Origin: Streptococcus tangpeifui | Lineage (GTDB): Bacteria > Bacillota > Bacilli > Lactobacillales > Streptococcaceae | DNA: 64,000 nucleotides | Assembly: GCF_011038795.1 (NCBI RefSeq) | Contig: NZ_JAAKDU010000005.1 | Location: 62,001 to 126,000 of the forward strand | Direction of reading: 5' to 3' | Shown: positions 16,547 to 26,071 of the stretch, piece by piece | Numbering within the stretch: the first letter of the stretch is position 1 | Layout of the letters: every line of letters starts with the position of its first letter | Made by a program: the position numbers and the translations under genes | Notes under the pieces: model-generated | Databases searched by the model: none | Seen by the model: only the letters and a program-made list of their open reading frames with translations | What the model was told of the DNA's origin: nothing

Positions 16547-18628
16547 ATGGCTCGCGAATTTTCATTGGAAAAAACTCGTAATATTGGTATCATGGCTCAC
16601 GTCGATGCCGGTAAAACAACTACTACAGAGCGTATTCTTTACTACACTGGTCGCATCCACAAAATCGGTGAAACTCACGAAGGAGCTTCACAAATGGACT
16701 GGATGGAACAAGAACAAGAACGTGGTATCACCATCACATCTGCGGCAACAACCGCACAATGGAATGGTCACCGTGTTAATATCATCGACACCCCAGGGCA
16801 CGTTGACTTTACGATCGAAGTACAACGTTCTCTCCGGGTTCTTGATGGTGCTGTAACGGTTCTTGATGCCCAATCAGGTGTTGAACCTCAAACTGAAACT
16901 GTTTGGCGCCAAGCAACTGAATATGGTGTTCCACGTATCGTCTTTGCTAACAAGATGGACAAGATTGGTGCTGATTTCCTTTATTCAGTATCTACTCTCC
17001 ATGAACGTCTGCAAGCTAATGCTCACCCAATTCAATTGCCAATCGGAGCTGAAGATGACTTCACAGGTATTATTGATTTGGTAACGATGAAGGCTGAGAT
17101 CTATACAAATGACCTTGGTACCGATATTCTTGTCGAAGATATCCCAGCAGAATATGTTGATCAAGCGAATGAATATCGTGAAAAGTTGATTGAAGCGGTT
17201 GCTGAGACTGATGAAGATCTCATGATGAAATACCTTGAAGGTGAAGAAATTACTGAAGCAGAATTGAAAGCTGCTATCCGTAAGGCAACCATCAATGTTG
17301 AGTTTTTCCCAGTCCTTGCAGGTTCTGCCTTCAAGAATAAGGGGGTTCAAATGATGCTTGATGCAGTCATTGACTATCTGCCAAGCCCACTTGATATCCC
17401 AGCAATCAAGGGTGTTAATCCAGATACAGATGAAGAAGAAGAACGTCCAGCATCTGATGACGAACCATTTGCAGCACTTGCCTTTAAGATTATGACTGAC
17501 CCATTCGTCGGTCGTCTGACCTTTATCCGTGTCTACTCAGGTGTTCTCAACTCTGGTTCATACGTTATGAATACTACTAAGGGTAAACGTGAACGTATCG
17601 GACGTATCCTGCAAATGCATGCTAACAGTCGTAAGGAAATCGAAACGGTTTATTCAGGTGACATCGCAGCTGCTATCGGTTTGAAAGATACTACAACCGG
17701 TGATTCACTGACTGATGAGAAACATAAAGTTATTCTTGAATCAATTGATGTTCCAGAACCCGTTATCCAGCTCATGGTTGAGCCTAAGACTAAGGCTGAC
17801 CAAGATAAGATGGCTATCGGTTTACAAAAACTTGCGGAAGAAGATCCAACTTTCCGTGTTGAAACTAACCCAGAAACTGGTGAAACAGTTATTTCTGGTA
17901 TGGGTGAATTGCACTTGGATGTCCTTGTTGACCGTTTGAAACGTGAACATAAGGTCGAAGCAAATGTCGGTGCCCCACAAGTATCTTACCGTGAAACTTT
18001 CCGTGCTTCTACACAAGCCCGCGGTTTCTTCAAACGCCAATCTGGTGGTAAAGGTCAATTTGGTGATGTTTGGATTGAATTTACACCAAACGAAGAAGGT
18101 AAAGGCTTTGAATTTGAAAATGCTATCGTCGGTGGTGTTGTCCCACGTGAATTTATTCCAGCTGTAGAAAAAGGTCTGGAAGAAGCTATGGCTAATGGTG
18201 TTTTAGCTGGTTATCCATTGGTTGACATCAAGGCTAAACTTTATGATGGATCATACCATGATGTCGACTCCTCTGAAACGGCCTTCAAGATTGCCGCTTC
18301 TTTGGCACTGAAAGAGGCTGCTAAGTCTGCACAACCAACTATTCTTGAACCAATGATGCTGGTAACTATCACGGTTCCAGAAGAAAATCTTGGTGATGTA
18401 ATGGGTCACGTTACTGCTCGCCGTGGACGTGTTGATGGTATGGAAGCACATGGTAACAGCCAAATTGTTCGTGCTTATGTACCATTGGCTGAAATGTTCG
18501 GTTATGCGACGGTCCTTCGTTCAGCTTCACAAGGTCGTGGTACCTTCATGATGGTATTTGATCACTACGAAGACGTACCAAAATCTGTACAAGAAGAAAT
18601 TATCAAGAAGAACTCAGGCGAAGCTTAA
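16547..18628 (+). CDS. fusA: Elongation factor G
   Basis: 693 residues, full length. Seen: A-H-V-D-A-G-K-T-T (G1), D-T-P-G-H-V-D-F (G3) and N-K-M-D (G4). Further domains II-V follow in order with no gaps. EF-G moves tRNA and mRNA through the ribosome, and helps recycling. The start at ATG 16547 (M-A-R-E-F-S-L-E-K) is chosen because AGGAGAA lies upstream and it matches the family N-terminus. Confidence 0.98.
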   Translation: MAREFSLEKTRNIGIMAHVDAGKTTTTERILYYTGRIHKIGETHEGASQMDWMEQEQERGITITSAATTAQWNGHRVNIIDTPGHVDFTIEVQRSLRVLDGAVTVLDAQSGVEPQTETVWRQATEYGVPRIVFANKMDKIGADFLYSVSTLHERLQANAHPIQLPIGAEDDFTGIIDLVTMKAEIYTNDLGTDILVEDIPAEYVDQANEYREKLIEAVAETDEDLMMKYLEGEEITEAELKAAIRKATINVEFFPVLAGSAFKNKGVQMMLDAVIDYLPSPLDIPAIKGVNPDTDEEEERPASDDEPFAALAFKIMTDPFVGRLTFIRVYSGVLNSGSYVMNTTKGKRERIGRILQMHANSRKEIETVYSGDIAAAIGLKDTTTGDSLTDEKHKVILESIDVPEPVIQLMVEPKTKADQDKMAIGLQKLAEEDPTFRVETNPETGETVISGMGELHLDVLVDRLKREHKVEANVGAPQVSYRETFRASTQARGFFKRQSGGKGQFGDVWIEFTPNEEGKGFEFENAIVGGVVPREFIPAVEKGLEEAMANGVLAGYPLVDIKAKLYDGSYHDVDSSETAFKIAASLALKEAAKSAQPTILEPMMLVTITVPEENLGDVMGHVTARRGRVDGMEAHGNSQIVRAYVPLAEMFGYATVLRSASQGRGTFMMVFDHYEDVPKSVQEEIIKKNSGEA

Positions 18629-18747
18629 TCTGAGTTAAGAGTTCTTTGAAGGATAGAAAAACTAAAATTCAAAACTAGCAGGTCAAACTTGCTAGTTTTT
18701 GTTTGATTTTCAAACTGAATTTGTAACTTTCTGAAAATGGTAAGTGG

Positions 18748-18776
18748 TTGCAATTTACAGAAAAAGATTATATAAT
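18748..18776 (+). promoter_or_regulatory. Promoter of gap
   Basis: TTGCAA (18748-18753) and TATAAT (18771-18776) lie 17 bases apart. Confidence 0.85.
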
Positions 18777-18794
18777 AATCATGTTGAAGGGGCT

Positions 18795-18810
18795 TTGTGA
18801 ATGTTCACAA
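18795..18810. promoter_or_regulatory. Rex-like palindrome in the gap leader
   Basis: TTGTGAATGTTCACAA is a perfect 16-bp palindrome. Its arms are those of the Rex redox-repressor site TTGTGAA-N4-TTCACAA but with a 2-base spacer. It lies about 12 bases after the predicted transcription start. A further half-site TTTTCACAA follows. Confidence 0.4.
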
Positions 18811-18887
18811 GTTAACCTTTTCACAAATCGTTTAAAGGGCTTGCCCTTAATCAAATTTATATGATTTTCATAAGGAGGAAATCACAG

Positions 18888-19901
18888 ATGGTAGTTAAAG
18901 TTGGTATTAACGGTTTCGGTCGTATCGGGCGTCTTGCATTCCGTCGTATCCAAAATGTTGAAGGTGTTGAAGTTGCTCGCATCAACGACCTTACAGACCC
19001 AGCAATGCTTGCACACTTGTTGAAATACGATACAACTCAAGGTCGTTTCAACGGTACTGTTGAAGTTAAAGATGGTGGTTTCGAAGTAAACGGTCAATTC
19101 GTTAAAGTTTCTGCAGAACGTGATCCAGAAAAAATTGACTGGGCTAACGATGGTGTAGAAATTGTCCTTGAAGCGACTGGTTTCTTCGCTACAAAAGCAG
19201 CTGCTGAAAAGCACTTGCATGAAGGTGGTGCTAAGAAAGTTGTTATCACTGCTCCTGGTGGTAACGATGTTAAAACTGTTGTCTTCAACACTAACCATGA
19301 CGTTCTTGATGGTTCTGAAACAGTTATCTCAGCTGGTTCATGTACAACAAACTGTCTCGCACCAATGGCAGATGCGTTGAATAAGAACTTTGGTATCAAA
19401 GCTGGTACTATGACAACTATTCACGGTTATACTGGTGACCAAATGATTCTTGATGGTCCACACCGTAAAGGTGACTTCCGTCGTGCACGTGCTGCTGCAG
19501 CTAACATCGTTCCTAACTCAACTGGTGCTGCTAAAGCTATCGGTCTCGTATTGCCAGAGTTGAATGGTAAACTTCAAGGTCATGCTCAACGTGTTCCAGT
19601 TCCAACAGGTTCATTGACTGAGCTGGTTTCAGTACTTGACAAGAAAGTTACTGCTGAAGAAGTAAATGCAGCTATGAAGGCAGCAGCTACTGAATCATAC
19701 GGTTACAACACTGATCCAATCGTATCTTCTGATATTGTTGGTATGTCATTCGGTTCATTGTTTGATGCAACTCAAACAGAAGTAACTGAAGGTGCTGATG
19801 GCACTCAATTGGTTAAAACAGTATCATGGTACGACAACGAAATGTCTTACACTTCACAACTTGTTCGTACGCTTGAATACTTCGCAAAAATTGCTAAATA
19901 A
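18888..19901 (+). CDS. gap: Glyceraldehyde-3-phosphate dehydrogenase
   Basis: 337 residues. Seen: I-N-G-F-G-R-I-G-R (NAD-binding), S-C-T-T-N-C-L-A-P (catalytic Cys) and W-Y-D-N-E near the C-terminus. It makes 1,3-bisphosphoglycerate for the pgk product. The start is ATG 18888, behind AAGGAGG; an upstream start without RBS is not used. Strong codon bias, own promoter and own terminator show high expression. The surface form (plasmin receptor Plr) is a known second role of streptococcal GAPDH. Confidence 0.98.
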   Translation: MVVKVGINGFGRIGRLAFRRIQNVEGVEVARINDLTDPAMLAHLLKYDTTQGRFNGTVEVKDGGFEVNGQFVKVSAERDPEKIDWANDGVEIVLEATGFFATKAAAEKHLHEGGAKKVVITAPGGNDVKTVVFNTNHDVLDGSETVISAGSCTTNCLAPMADALNKNFGIKAGTMTTIHGYTGDQMILDGPHRKGDFRRARAAAANIVPNSTGAAKAIGLVLPELNGKLQGHAQRVPVPTGSLTELVSVLDKKVTAEEVNAAMKAAATESYGYNTDPIVSSDIVGMSFGSLFDATQTEVTEGADGTQLVKTVSWYDNEMSYTSQLVRTLEYFAKIAK

Positions 19902-19923
19902 GTTATGATTTAGTGATCGTAGA

Positions 19924-19947
19924 GGCTAGTTTAGGCTAGCCTTTTTT
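19924..19947 (+). terminator. Terminator of gap
   Basis: GGCTAG (19924-19929) pairs with CTAGCC (19936-19941), followed by T6. Confidence 0.85.
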
Positions 19948-20259
19948 GGTACTTTTTTTATGACTTATAATATCTGTGGTAGATAACTCCGCTTTGATAA
20001 TGAGGAGCTTTTTAATGTGCTTTATATTTTATACTCAAAGAAAATCAAAATAGCAGGATGACGTGTAGATGACTTGAGCATAGCAAGCTGAAGTTAACAA
20101 TGTATCGTTTTGATTTTCAAAGAGTATTAATTACTAAGAGTTGGCAGAGAAGCCTTCTTAATTAGTGAAAGCTATCACTTTTTGTGGAAGAATTTAGATA
20201 TAGCTTTGAAATTATGTTATAATGATGGGGTAAAAAATAAATTTTAAGGAGTCCTATCC
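19948..20259. other. gap-pgk intergenic region
   Basis: No credible ORF. It holds a BOX-like inverted repeat and, near 20218-20223, the -10 TATAAT of pgk with a weak -35. Confidence 0.6.
20031..20128. repeat. BOX-like inverted repeat, copy 1
   Basis: The ends are ATACTCAAAGAAAATCAAAA and TTTTGATTTTCAAAGAGTAT, nearly mirror images. Similar ends occur in the copies at 49586 and 57281. The type resembles the short, mobile BOX/RUP-type elements of streptococci. Confidence 0.6.
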
Positions 20260-21456
20260 ATGGCTAAATTGACTGTAAAAGACGTTGATTTGAAAGGGAA
20301 AAAAGTCCTCGTTCGTGTTGACTTTAATGTACCTGTAAAAGATGGCGTTATCACAAATGACAACCGTATTTCTGCGGCTCTTCCAACTATTAAATACATC
20401 ATCGAACAAGGTGGTCGTGCCGTCCTCTTTTCTCATCTTGGACGGGTTAAAGAAGAAGCTGACAAAGAAGGTAAATCTCTCGAACCAGTTGCTAAAGATT
20501 TGGCAGCTAAGTTAGGTCAAGATGTCGTTTTCCCAGGTGTAACACGTGGTCCAAAATTGGAAGAAGCCATTAATGCTTTGCAAGATGGACAGGTTCTCTT
20601 GGTTGAAAACACTCGCTTTGAAGATGTTGACGGTAAAAAAGAATCTAAAAACGATCCAGAACTTGGTAAATACTGGGCTAGCCTTGGTGATGGTATCTTT
20701 GTAAATGATGCCTTCGGTACAGCTCACCGTGCACATGCTTCAAACGTCGGTATCTCTGCAAACGTTGAAAAGGCAGTGGCTGGTTTCCTTCTTGAAAACG
20801 AAATTGCTTATATCCAAGAAGCTGTTGAAACACCAGAACGTCCATTCGTAGCTATTCTTGGTGGATCAAAAGTTTCAGATAAGATTGGTGTTATCGAAAA
20901 CTTGCTGAAAAAAGCTGATAAGGTTCTTATTGGTGGTGGGATGACTTATACATTCTACAAAGCGCAAGGTATCGAAATTGGTGATTCTCTAGTCGAAGAA
21001 GATAAGCTTGATGTAGCTAAATCGCTTCTTGAAAAAGCAGACGGTAAATTGGTCTTGCCAGTTGACTCTAAAGAAGCTAATGCTTTTGCTGACTACACTG
21101 AAGTTAAAGATACTGAAGGTGAAGCAGTAGACGCCGGTTTCCTTGGCCTTGATATCGGTCCGAAATCTATCGCTAAATTTGACGAAGAATTAACTGGTGC
21201 AAAAACAGTTGTCTGGAATGGTCCTATGGGTGTCTTTGAAAATCCTGACTTCCAAGCTGGTACTATCGGTGTGATGGATGCTATCGTTAAACAACCAGGT
21301 GTTAAATCAATCATCGGTGGTGGTGACTCAGCAGCAGCAGCTATCAACCTTGGCCGTGCAGATAAATTCTCATGGATTAGTACGGGCGGAGGCGCAAGCA
21401 TGGAGCTGTTAGAAGGTAAAGTGTTACCAGGTTTGGCTGCGTTGACAGAAAAATAA
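20260..21456 (+). CDS. pgk: Phosphoglycerate kinase
   Basis: 398 residues. Seen: [13 protein letters not shown] near 56, [17 protein letters not shown] and G-G-G-D-S-A-A-A near the C-terminus. It transfers phosphate from 1,3-bisphosphoglycerate to ADP. RBS TAAGGAG precedes ATG 20260. Terminator at 21496-21520. Two decayed copies of its 3' end lie just after this terminator. Confidence 0.98.
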   Translation: MAKLTVKDVDLKGKKVLVRVDFNVPVKDGVITNDNRISAALPTIKYIIEQGGRAVLFSHLGRVKEEADKEGKSLEPVAKDLAAKLGQDVVFPGVTRGPKLEEAINALQDGQVLLVENTRFEDVDGKKESKNDPELGKYWASLGDGIFVNDAFGTAHRAHASNVGISANVEKAVAGFLLENEIAYIQEAVETPERPFVAILGGSKVSDKIGVIENLLKKADKVLIGGGMTYTFYKAQGIEIGDSLVEEDKLDVAKSLLEKADGKLVLPVDSKEANAFADYTEVKDTEGEAVDAGFLGLDIGPKSIAKFDEELTGAKTVVWNGPMGVFENPDFQAGTIGVMDAIVKQPGVKSIIGGGDSAAAAINLGRADKFSWISTGGGASMELLEGKVLPGLAALTEK

Positions 21457-21495
21457 GATTGAGCCCGTCAGTCTCTGCAAAATCGTAATGATAAT

Positions 21496-21520
21496 AAAAG
21501 GGTGACTTGTTCACCCTTTT
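21496..21520 (+). terminator. Terminator of pgk
   Basis: AAAAGGGTGA pairs with TCACCCTTTT (21511-21520) around five bases. Confidence 0.85.
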
Positions 21521-21545
21521 GTGATAATGGAGATATTTGTGATGC

Positions 21546-21620
21546 AGTGGCGGTGCATCAATGGAATTACTAGAAGGAAAAGTTCTTCATGGACTCGCAT
21601 CGCTTAGAAATAGGCGGTAA
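21546..21620 (+). pseudogene. Remnant of the pgk 3' end, copy 1
   Basis: Translates as [20 protein letters not shown], matching the PGK tail [21 protein letters not shown]. It then runs to a new stop. It has no start and no upstream gene body. Confidence 0.8.
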
Positions 21621-21771
21621 GTCAGAAATCTTTGATTTCCTTGACGCACCCCCGCAAGGCTGATTAGGTCGGTTGCGAGTTTAACGAAGCAAACTACCAA
21701 TCAGCTACTGCGCAGTAAAAAGGTTAGAAAAAGAGACGGATGTCTCTTTTTTCTGTACATCGCGTAGAGTT

Positions 21772-21880
21772 TCTACGAATGGTGCGAGTTAGAAAATCTA
21801 GCAAGGTATAGAGTTCTTCCTAGACTCGCAGCATTGATAAAAAATAAGGTTGAGCTTGTTAGTCTCTATAAAATTCTGAT
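21772..21880 (+). pseudogene. Remnant of the pgk 3' end, copy 2, more decayed
   Basis: Bases from about 21781 align to the pgk end and the following untranslated stretch: GGTGCGAGT for GGCGCAAGC, then AATAAGGTTGAGC for AATAAGATTGAGC and TTAGTCTCTATAAAATTC for GTCAGTCTCTGCAAAATC. Its frame is broken by several changes. Confidence 0.6.
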
Positions 21881-21895
21881 TTTGTAGAAGAAAAG

Positions 21896-22235
21896 CAGAG
21901 TCGATATAAAAAATGAGGTTGGGAAAAAGTATTCCAGCCTTCTAATTTTGCAGTAATAACAGTTTGACGCAGTGGTTGGGAGTAAGACTTGTTGGCTATG
22001 CCAAGAAGTCTTACCCCTGCACAGTTCATTAGGTGCTTTAGCACCTAATGAACCACTGCTGATTGGAGGTCCTTATCTTGGGGTGCAGTCCCATTTTCAG
22101 GCATCCCCTTAAACAGTCCGCTGGGCTGTTTAACTACTCCGCAATTGTTAGCGGCCACCACCCTAATCAACTGTGCGGAGGTAGGACGACGAAGTCAATT
22201 TTTTATATAAATTGACTTCTGTCCCACTCTCATTT
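21896..22235. repeat. Composite hairpin repeat, copy A
   Basis: Contains GTAAGACTT-G-TTGGC-TAT-GCCAA-G-AAGTCTTAC, then GTTCATTAGGTGC with GCACCTAATGAAC, enclosed by GCAGTG/CACTGC. Shared with copies B and C. Confidence 0.75.
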
Positions 22236-22240
22236 TTGTG

Positions 22241-22399
22241 CTAATCCAAATAGTCATGATTACGGTACCATTTGATGGTAGCTAACATTGTCTCTTCAAT
22301 TGGGCGAAAATATCCTCCCAATTCTTTTTTTGTTTTAGTATGATCAAAGTGAGTGCGCTGGTATTCCTCTACAGCAGAGGCGATTTTATCCTTCGAAAT
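22241..22399 (-). pseudogene. C-terminal remnant of an NAD-dependent epimerase/reductase
   Basis: The minus strand reads to a stop at 22241: K-E-L-G-G-Y-F-R-P-I-E-E-T-M and T-I-K-W-Y-R-N-H-D-Y-L-D. This looks like the last ~50 residues of a dihydroflavonol-reductase type short-chain dehydrogenase. An in-frame stop lies just upstream and no body of the gene is present. Confidence 0.5.
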
Positions 22400-22411
22400 T
22401 GTCAGAAAATT

Positions 22412-22440
22412 TTGTTACTCATCTAAATCTATGGTAGAAT
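22412..22440 (+). promoter_or_regulatory. Promoter of the ArAE-like gene
   Basis: TTGTTA (22412-22417) and TAGAAT (22435-22440) are 17 bases apart. Confidence 0.65.
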
Positions 22441-22475
22441 AGGGAAGTGAATTTTTGGAAGGCGGGTTTTCAATT

Positions 22476-22991
22476 GTGGGACGATTTCGTTTTAATCCTC
22501 AAGAATTTAAGTTAGGCATGCGGACTTTTAAAACTGGCCTAGCTGTTTTCTTAGTCTTAGCTCTTTTTGCTCTTTTGGGGTTTAAGGGTTTGCAGATTGG
22601 CAGTTTAACGGCTGTTTTTAGTCTCAGGGAAAATTTCGATAAGAGTATTCACTTCGGAACCTCCCGAATTGTTGGCAATACCATTGGTGGTGTCTATTCT
22701 TTGCTCTTTTTCGGTATTAGTGAACTTTTTCATCGTCCTTTGTGGGTGATGTTAGTCTTTGTTCCTATTTTTACCATGCTGACCATTATGACTAATGTGG
22801 CTATGAATAATAAAACTGGGATTATTGGGGCTGTAGCGGCTTTCTTAATTATTACTCTGTCTATTCCAGAAGGAGATACCTTTACCTACACAATTGCTCG
22901 GATTTTTGAAACTTTTGTAGGTGTATTTATCGCAACTTTAGTCAATGCGGATATTGACCGAGTTCGTGAAAAATTTTTTAACAAGTCTTAA
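22476..22991 (+). CDS. FUSC/ArAE-like membrane protein
   Basis: About 171 residues with four or five hydrophobic segments, beginning G-R-F-R-F-N-P-Q-E-F-K-L-G-M-R-T-F-K-T-G. This matches small Firmicute proteins of the aromatic acid exporter (ArAE_1, DUF939) family. The GTG at 22476 is chosen because GGAAGGCGG lies upstream; a TTG at 22455 is also possible. The gene lies between pgk and glnR, as in mutans-group streptococci. Substrate unknown. Confidence 0.75.
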   Translation: MGRFRFNPQEFKLGMRTFKTGLAVFLVLALFALLGFKGLQIGSLTAVFSLRENFDKSIHFGTSRIVGNTIGGVYSLLFFGISELFHRPLWVMLVFVPIFTMLTIMTNVAMNNKTGIIGAVAAFLIITLSIPEGDTFTYTIARIFETFVGVFIATLVNADIDRVREKFFNKS

Positions 22992-23046
22992 ATTTAGGTC
23001 TTATAAATCATTGATTTATGAGGCTTTTTATTCACTCTAATTTCAA

Positions 23047-23063
23047 TGTCAGAAAATATAACA
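23047..23063. promoter_or_regulatory. GlnR box
   Basis: TGTCAGAAAATATAACA fits TGTNA-N7-TNACA exactly. It lies seven bases upstream of the -35 of the glnRA promoter, so GlnR should repress its own operon when glutamine is high. Confidence 0.9.
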
Positions 23064-23069
23064 TTTGAC

Positions 23070-23098
23070 TTGACAGAGGCTCTTTTTCAGCCTATAAT
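23070..23098 (+). promoter_or_regulatory. Promoter of glnR-glnA
   Basis: TTGACA (23070-23075) and TATAAT (23093-23098) at 17 bases, both perfect. Confidence 0.95.
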
Positions 23099-23118
23099 GG
23101 TTCGTGAAAGGAGTTTTT

Positions 23119-23490
23119 ATGCGAGAAAAAGAGTTCAGACGTTCTCTAGCCGTCTTTCCAATTGGTTCAGTTATGAAGCTGACCGATTTAACAGCCAGAC
23201 AGATTCGCTATTATGAAGATCAAGGTCTTTTAACTCCCGATCGCAGTTCTAGTAACCGCCGTCTCTATTCCTTGAATGATATGGATGTTTTACTAGAAAT
23301 TAAAGATTTTCTGGATGAAGGTTTGAATATTGCCGCTATTAAAAAAGAATACGCTAAACGTCAAGAGTCTGCTAATAGTAAACAAAAGCCATTAACAGAT
23401 GCTGATGTTCGGCGGATTTTGCAGGATGAGTTGCGCAATCAAGCGAGATTTACCTCACCTAAGTCCAATTTTGGTGGTTTCCGGATGTAG
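23119..23490 (+). CDS. glnR: Nitrogen regulator GlnR
   Basis: 123 residues, MerR family: the winged helix has L-T-D-L-T-A-R-Q-I-R-Y-Y-E-D-Q-G-L-L, with the typical C-terminal tail ending S-N-F-G-G-F-R-M, which senses feedback-inhibited glutamine synthetase. The ATG at 23119 behind GAAAGGAG is preferred to the upstream GTG at 23104. The gene is followed by glnA after 99 bases. Confidence 0.95.
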   Translation: MREKEFRRSLAVFPIGSVMKLTDLTARQIRYYEDQGLLTPDRSSSNRRLYSLNDMDVLLEIKDFLDEGLNIAAIKKEYAKRQESANSKQKPLTDADVRRILQDELRNQARFTSPKSNFGGFRM

Positions 23491-23589
23491 TTTCTGGTGA
23501 TCCCACTCACTATTCTCACTCATAAAACATGGGCAGGTTGGAAATTGAGTTACTTTTTTGCCCCTTACAACTTAGAAGAGGAGGCCGTT

Positions 23590-24936
23590 ATGGCAATCAC
23601 AGTAGACGATATTCGTCGCGAAGTCAAAGAGAAAAATGTTACCTTTTTACGTTTAATGTTTTCGGATATAGCAGGAACTATGAAGAATGTTGAAATTCCT
23701 GCTACTGAGGAACAGCTTGATAAGGTTTTATCAAACAAGGCTATGTTTGACGGATCGTCTATTGAGGGATTTGTACGGATTAATGAGTCTGATATGTATC
23801 TCTACCCAGATCTTGACACTTGGACTGTTTTCCCTTGGGGAGGAGAAAATGGTGCTGTTGCTGGATTAATTTGTGATATTTATACGGCTCAAGGTGAGCC
23901 TTTTGCAGGGGATCCGCGTGGCAATTTGAAGCGTGCCCTACGTCACATGGAAGAAATGGGATTTAAATCATTTAATCTAGGTCCAGAACCAGAGTTCTTC
24001 CTCTTTAAAATGGACGAACTTGGTAATCCAACACTAGAAGTGAACGACAAGGGTGGTTATTTTGACCTTGCGCCAACCGATTTAGCTGACAATACCCGTC
24101 GGGAAATTGTCAATGTTTTAACTAAGATGGGATTTGAAGTTGAAGCTAGTCACCATGAAGTAGCTGTTGGTCAGCATGAGATTGACTTCAAGTATAGCGA
24201 TGTTCTTAAGGCTTGTGACCATATTCAAATCTTTAAATTGGTTGTTAAAACGATTGCTCGTAAGCATGGTCTCTATGCGACTTTTATGGCCAAACCTAAA
24301 TTCGGCATTAATGGTTCAGGGATGCACTGTAATATGTCCCTCTTTGATGCCGAAGGTAATAATGCTTTCTTTGATCCTGACGATCCCCGTGGTATGCAGC
24401 TGTCGCAAAATGCTTACTATTTTTTGGGTGGTTTGATGGAGCATGCCTATAACTATACAGCTATTGTCAACCCAACCGTTAACTCTTATAAGCGTTTGGT
24501 ACCTGGTTATGAAGCACCTGTATATATTGCTTGGGCTGGTCAAAACCGTTCTCCATTGATCCGTGTACCTGCCTCTCGTGGTAAGGGAACGCGTTTGGAA
24601 CTACGTTCAGTTGACCCTACGGCCAATCCTTACCTAGCTTTGGCGGTGCTGCTAGAAGCTGGTCTTGATGGTATTGAAAACAAGATTGAAGCTCCAGCCC
24701 CTGTTGAATCCAATATCTATGTCATGACAGCAGACGAACGTAAGGCTGCTGGTATTCGTGATTTACCTTCAACTCTCCATAATGCAGTCAAGGCTCTACA
24801 GGAGGATGAAGTGGTTAAAGCAGCTCTTGGTAATCATATCTATCCTAATTTTGTTGAAGCAAAACGAATGGAATGGGCTAGCTATGCAGCTTTTGTTTCT
24901 CAATGGGAAGTTGATAACTACTTAGATTTATATTAA
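23590..24936 (+). CDS. glnA: Glutamine synthetase, type I
   Basis: 448 residues. Seen: [26 protein letters not shown] and the C-terminal W-E-V-D-N-Y. It makes glutamine from glutamate, ammonia and ATP. No adenylylation-type N-terminal extension is present, typical of GSI-alpha controlled by feedback and GlnR. ATG 23590 sits behind AGAGGAGG. Confidence 0.97.
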   Translation: MAITVDDIRREVKEKNVTFLRLMFSDIAGTMKNVEIPATEEQLDKVLSNKAMFDGSSIEGFVRINESDMYLYPDLDTWTVFPWGGENGAVAGLICDIYTAQGEPFAGDPRGNLKRALRHMEEMGFKSFNLGPEPEFFLFKMDELGNPTLEVNDKGGYFDLAPTDLADNTRREIVNVLTKMGFEVEASHHEVAVGQHEIDFKYSDVLKACDHIQIFKLVVKTIARKHGLYATFMAKPKFGINGSGMHCNMSLFDAEGNNAFFDPDDPRGMQLSQNAYYFLGGLMEHAYNYTAIVNPTVNSYKRLVPGYEAPVYIAWAGQNRSPLIRVPASRGKGTRLELRSVDPTANPYLALAVLLEAGLDGIENKIEAPAPVESNIYVMTADERKAAGIRDLPSTLHNAVKALQEDEVVKAALGNHIYPNFVEAKRMEWASYAAFVSQWEVDNYLDLY

Positions 24937-24975
24937 GTTTTGCCTGACGCTAAGGCTATTAGATAAAAATAAAGT

Positions 24976-25010
24976 AAGGAACTTGATGGCTTGTCAGGTT
25001 TCTTTTATTT
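24976..25010 (+). terminator. Terminator of glnA
   Basis: AACTTGA (24980-24986) pairs with TCAGGTT (24994-25000), followed by TCTTTTATTT. Confidence 0.6.
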
Positions 25011-25218
25011 GGCGAATGATAAGCTTAAAATTTTCTTTTTGTGTCAATCTGGTTAAAAAATTAACAATTTAAGTAGAATTTGTCACCAGAATAATCAAGG
25101 ATTTTAATTTTGAATTAATGGACTTGTTATTTTTTCTTGTTAAACTGGAAACACAGTAAAAGAATCCTAAGTAAATTTATTGATTAGGATTTTTATTATG
25201 AACATAAGGGGAAATAAG

Positions 25219-25872
25219 ATGAATAAAAAATTATCAACTGCAAGTTTATTTGTTGCTGCAACAGTTTTAGTGGGTTTGGCAGGTCAAGTCGCTCAAGCCG
25301 AAACCTACACCGTTCAAAATGGTGATAGCTTCTTTTCTATCGCCAGCAATCAAGGGATGGATCCTTATCAATTGGCAGCCAATAATGGAATGACCATTTC
25401 AAGCACAATTTTGCCTGGTCAAACTATTGAAGTTGATGGTTCTACTCAGGCAGCTGCACCAGCTCAAGAAGCTGTACCAGTTGCTGAAGCACCTGTCGAT
25501 CAGGGGCAGGCTGCGGCTCCAGCCTTGGATACGGCAGTAAATACTTATCCTACAGGTCAATGTACTTGGGGAGTAAAACAGGTAACTGGTTGGGCCGGTG
25601 ACTGGTGGGGTAATGGTGGCGATTGGGCTGCCAGCGCAGCTAGTGATGGTTACACAGTCGGTTCTACTCCGCAGGTTGGTTCTATTATTTGTTGGTCTGA
25701 TGGCGGCTACGGTCATGTTGCCTATGTTACAGATGTCAACGACCAAGGTCAAATCCAAGTTTTGGAATCCAACTATAAGGATAACCTAGAAATTAATAAC
25801 TATCGTGGTTGGTTCGATCCTAATAATAGCGTAACTCCAGGTCAAGTTAGCTATATCTACCCTAACTCATAA
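25219..25872 (+). CDS. Secreted LysM-CHAP cell-wall hydrolase
   Basis: 217 residues. Signal peptide at 1-27 ending A-Q-A-E. LysM domain from T-Y-T-V-Q-N-G-D-S to about residue 73. An Ala/Pro-rich linker leads to a CHAP domain with catalytic Cys in G-Q-C-T-W-G and His in G-H-V-A-Y-V. Such proteins cleave peptide cross-links or act as amidases in septum splitting and cell separation. The ATG at 25219 lies behind GGGGAAATAAG. Single gene with its own terminator at 25902-25930. GbpB/SibA-like genes are larger; the true orthologue is not certain. Confidence 0.85.
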   Translation: MNKKLSTASLFVAATVLVGLAGQVAQAETYTVQNGDSFFSIASNQGMDPYQLAANNGMTISSTILPGQTIEVDGSTQAAAPAQEAVPVAEAPVDQGQAAAPALDTAVNTYPTGQCTWGVKQVTGWAGDWWGNGGDWAASAASDGYTVGSTPQVGSIICWSDGGYGHVAYVTDVNDQGQIQVLESNYKDNLEINNYRGWFDPNNSVTPGQVSYIYPNS

Positions 25873-25901
25873 TCATAATAGGCAAAGAATAAACGAAGCC
25901 T

Positions 25902-25930
25902 AAGCCTTCTCATTTTGGGAGGCTTTTTCT
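25902..25930 (+). terminator. Terminator of the CHAP gene
   Basis: AAGCCTTCTC with GGGAGGCTT, followed by TTTTC. Confidence 0.7.
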
Positions 25931-26036
25931 TTAGGCCATTTAATTCTGTCTCCGTCTGACCCCGCTAGGTACGAGACAATAATTTACCACTGGTGAGAGT
26001 CATGATTACAATGGTTAGATTTATACTTGGAACGGA

Positions 26037-26071
26037 GAAAAACTCGCTTGGAACTTACAAGCGAGTTTTTT
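26037..26071. terminator. Bidirectional terminator between the CHAP gene and rnjA
   Basis: AACTCGCTTG (26041-26050) pairs with CAAGCGAGTT (26058-26067), with A-run on the left and T-run on the right. Confidence 0.9.

Larger units (their letters stand above)
21457..22475. other. Long non-coding region rich in repeats and remnants
   Basis: Holds the pgk terminator, two decayed copies of the pgk 3' end, a composite hairpin repeat (copy A), and a minus-strand remnant of a short-chain dehydrogenase or epimerase gene. No intact gene is seen. Confidence 0.7.

Noticed and set aside
21859-22044. 61-residue minus-strand ORF with M-N-C-A-G and a similar one at 32262-32459
   Set aside because: They are translations of the composite hairpin repeat, and no RBS is present.
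25120-25150. VicR/WalR-like direct repeats TGTTAT and TGTTAA upstream of the CHAP gene
   Set aside because: The spacing is 7 bases, not the 5 expected for the WalR site.
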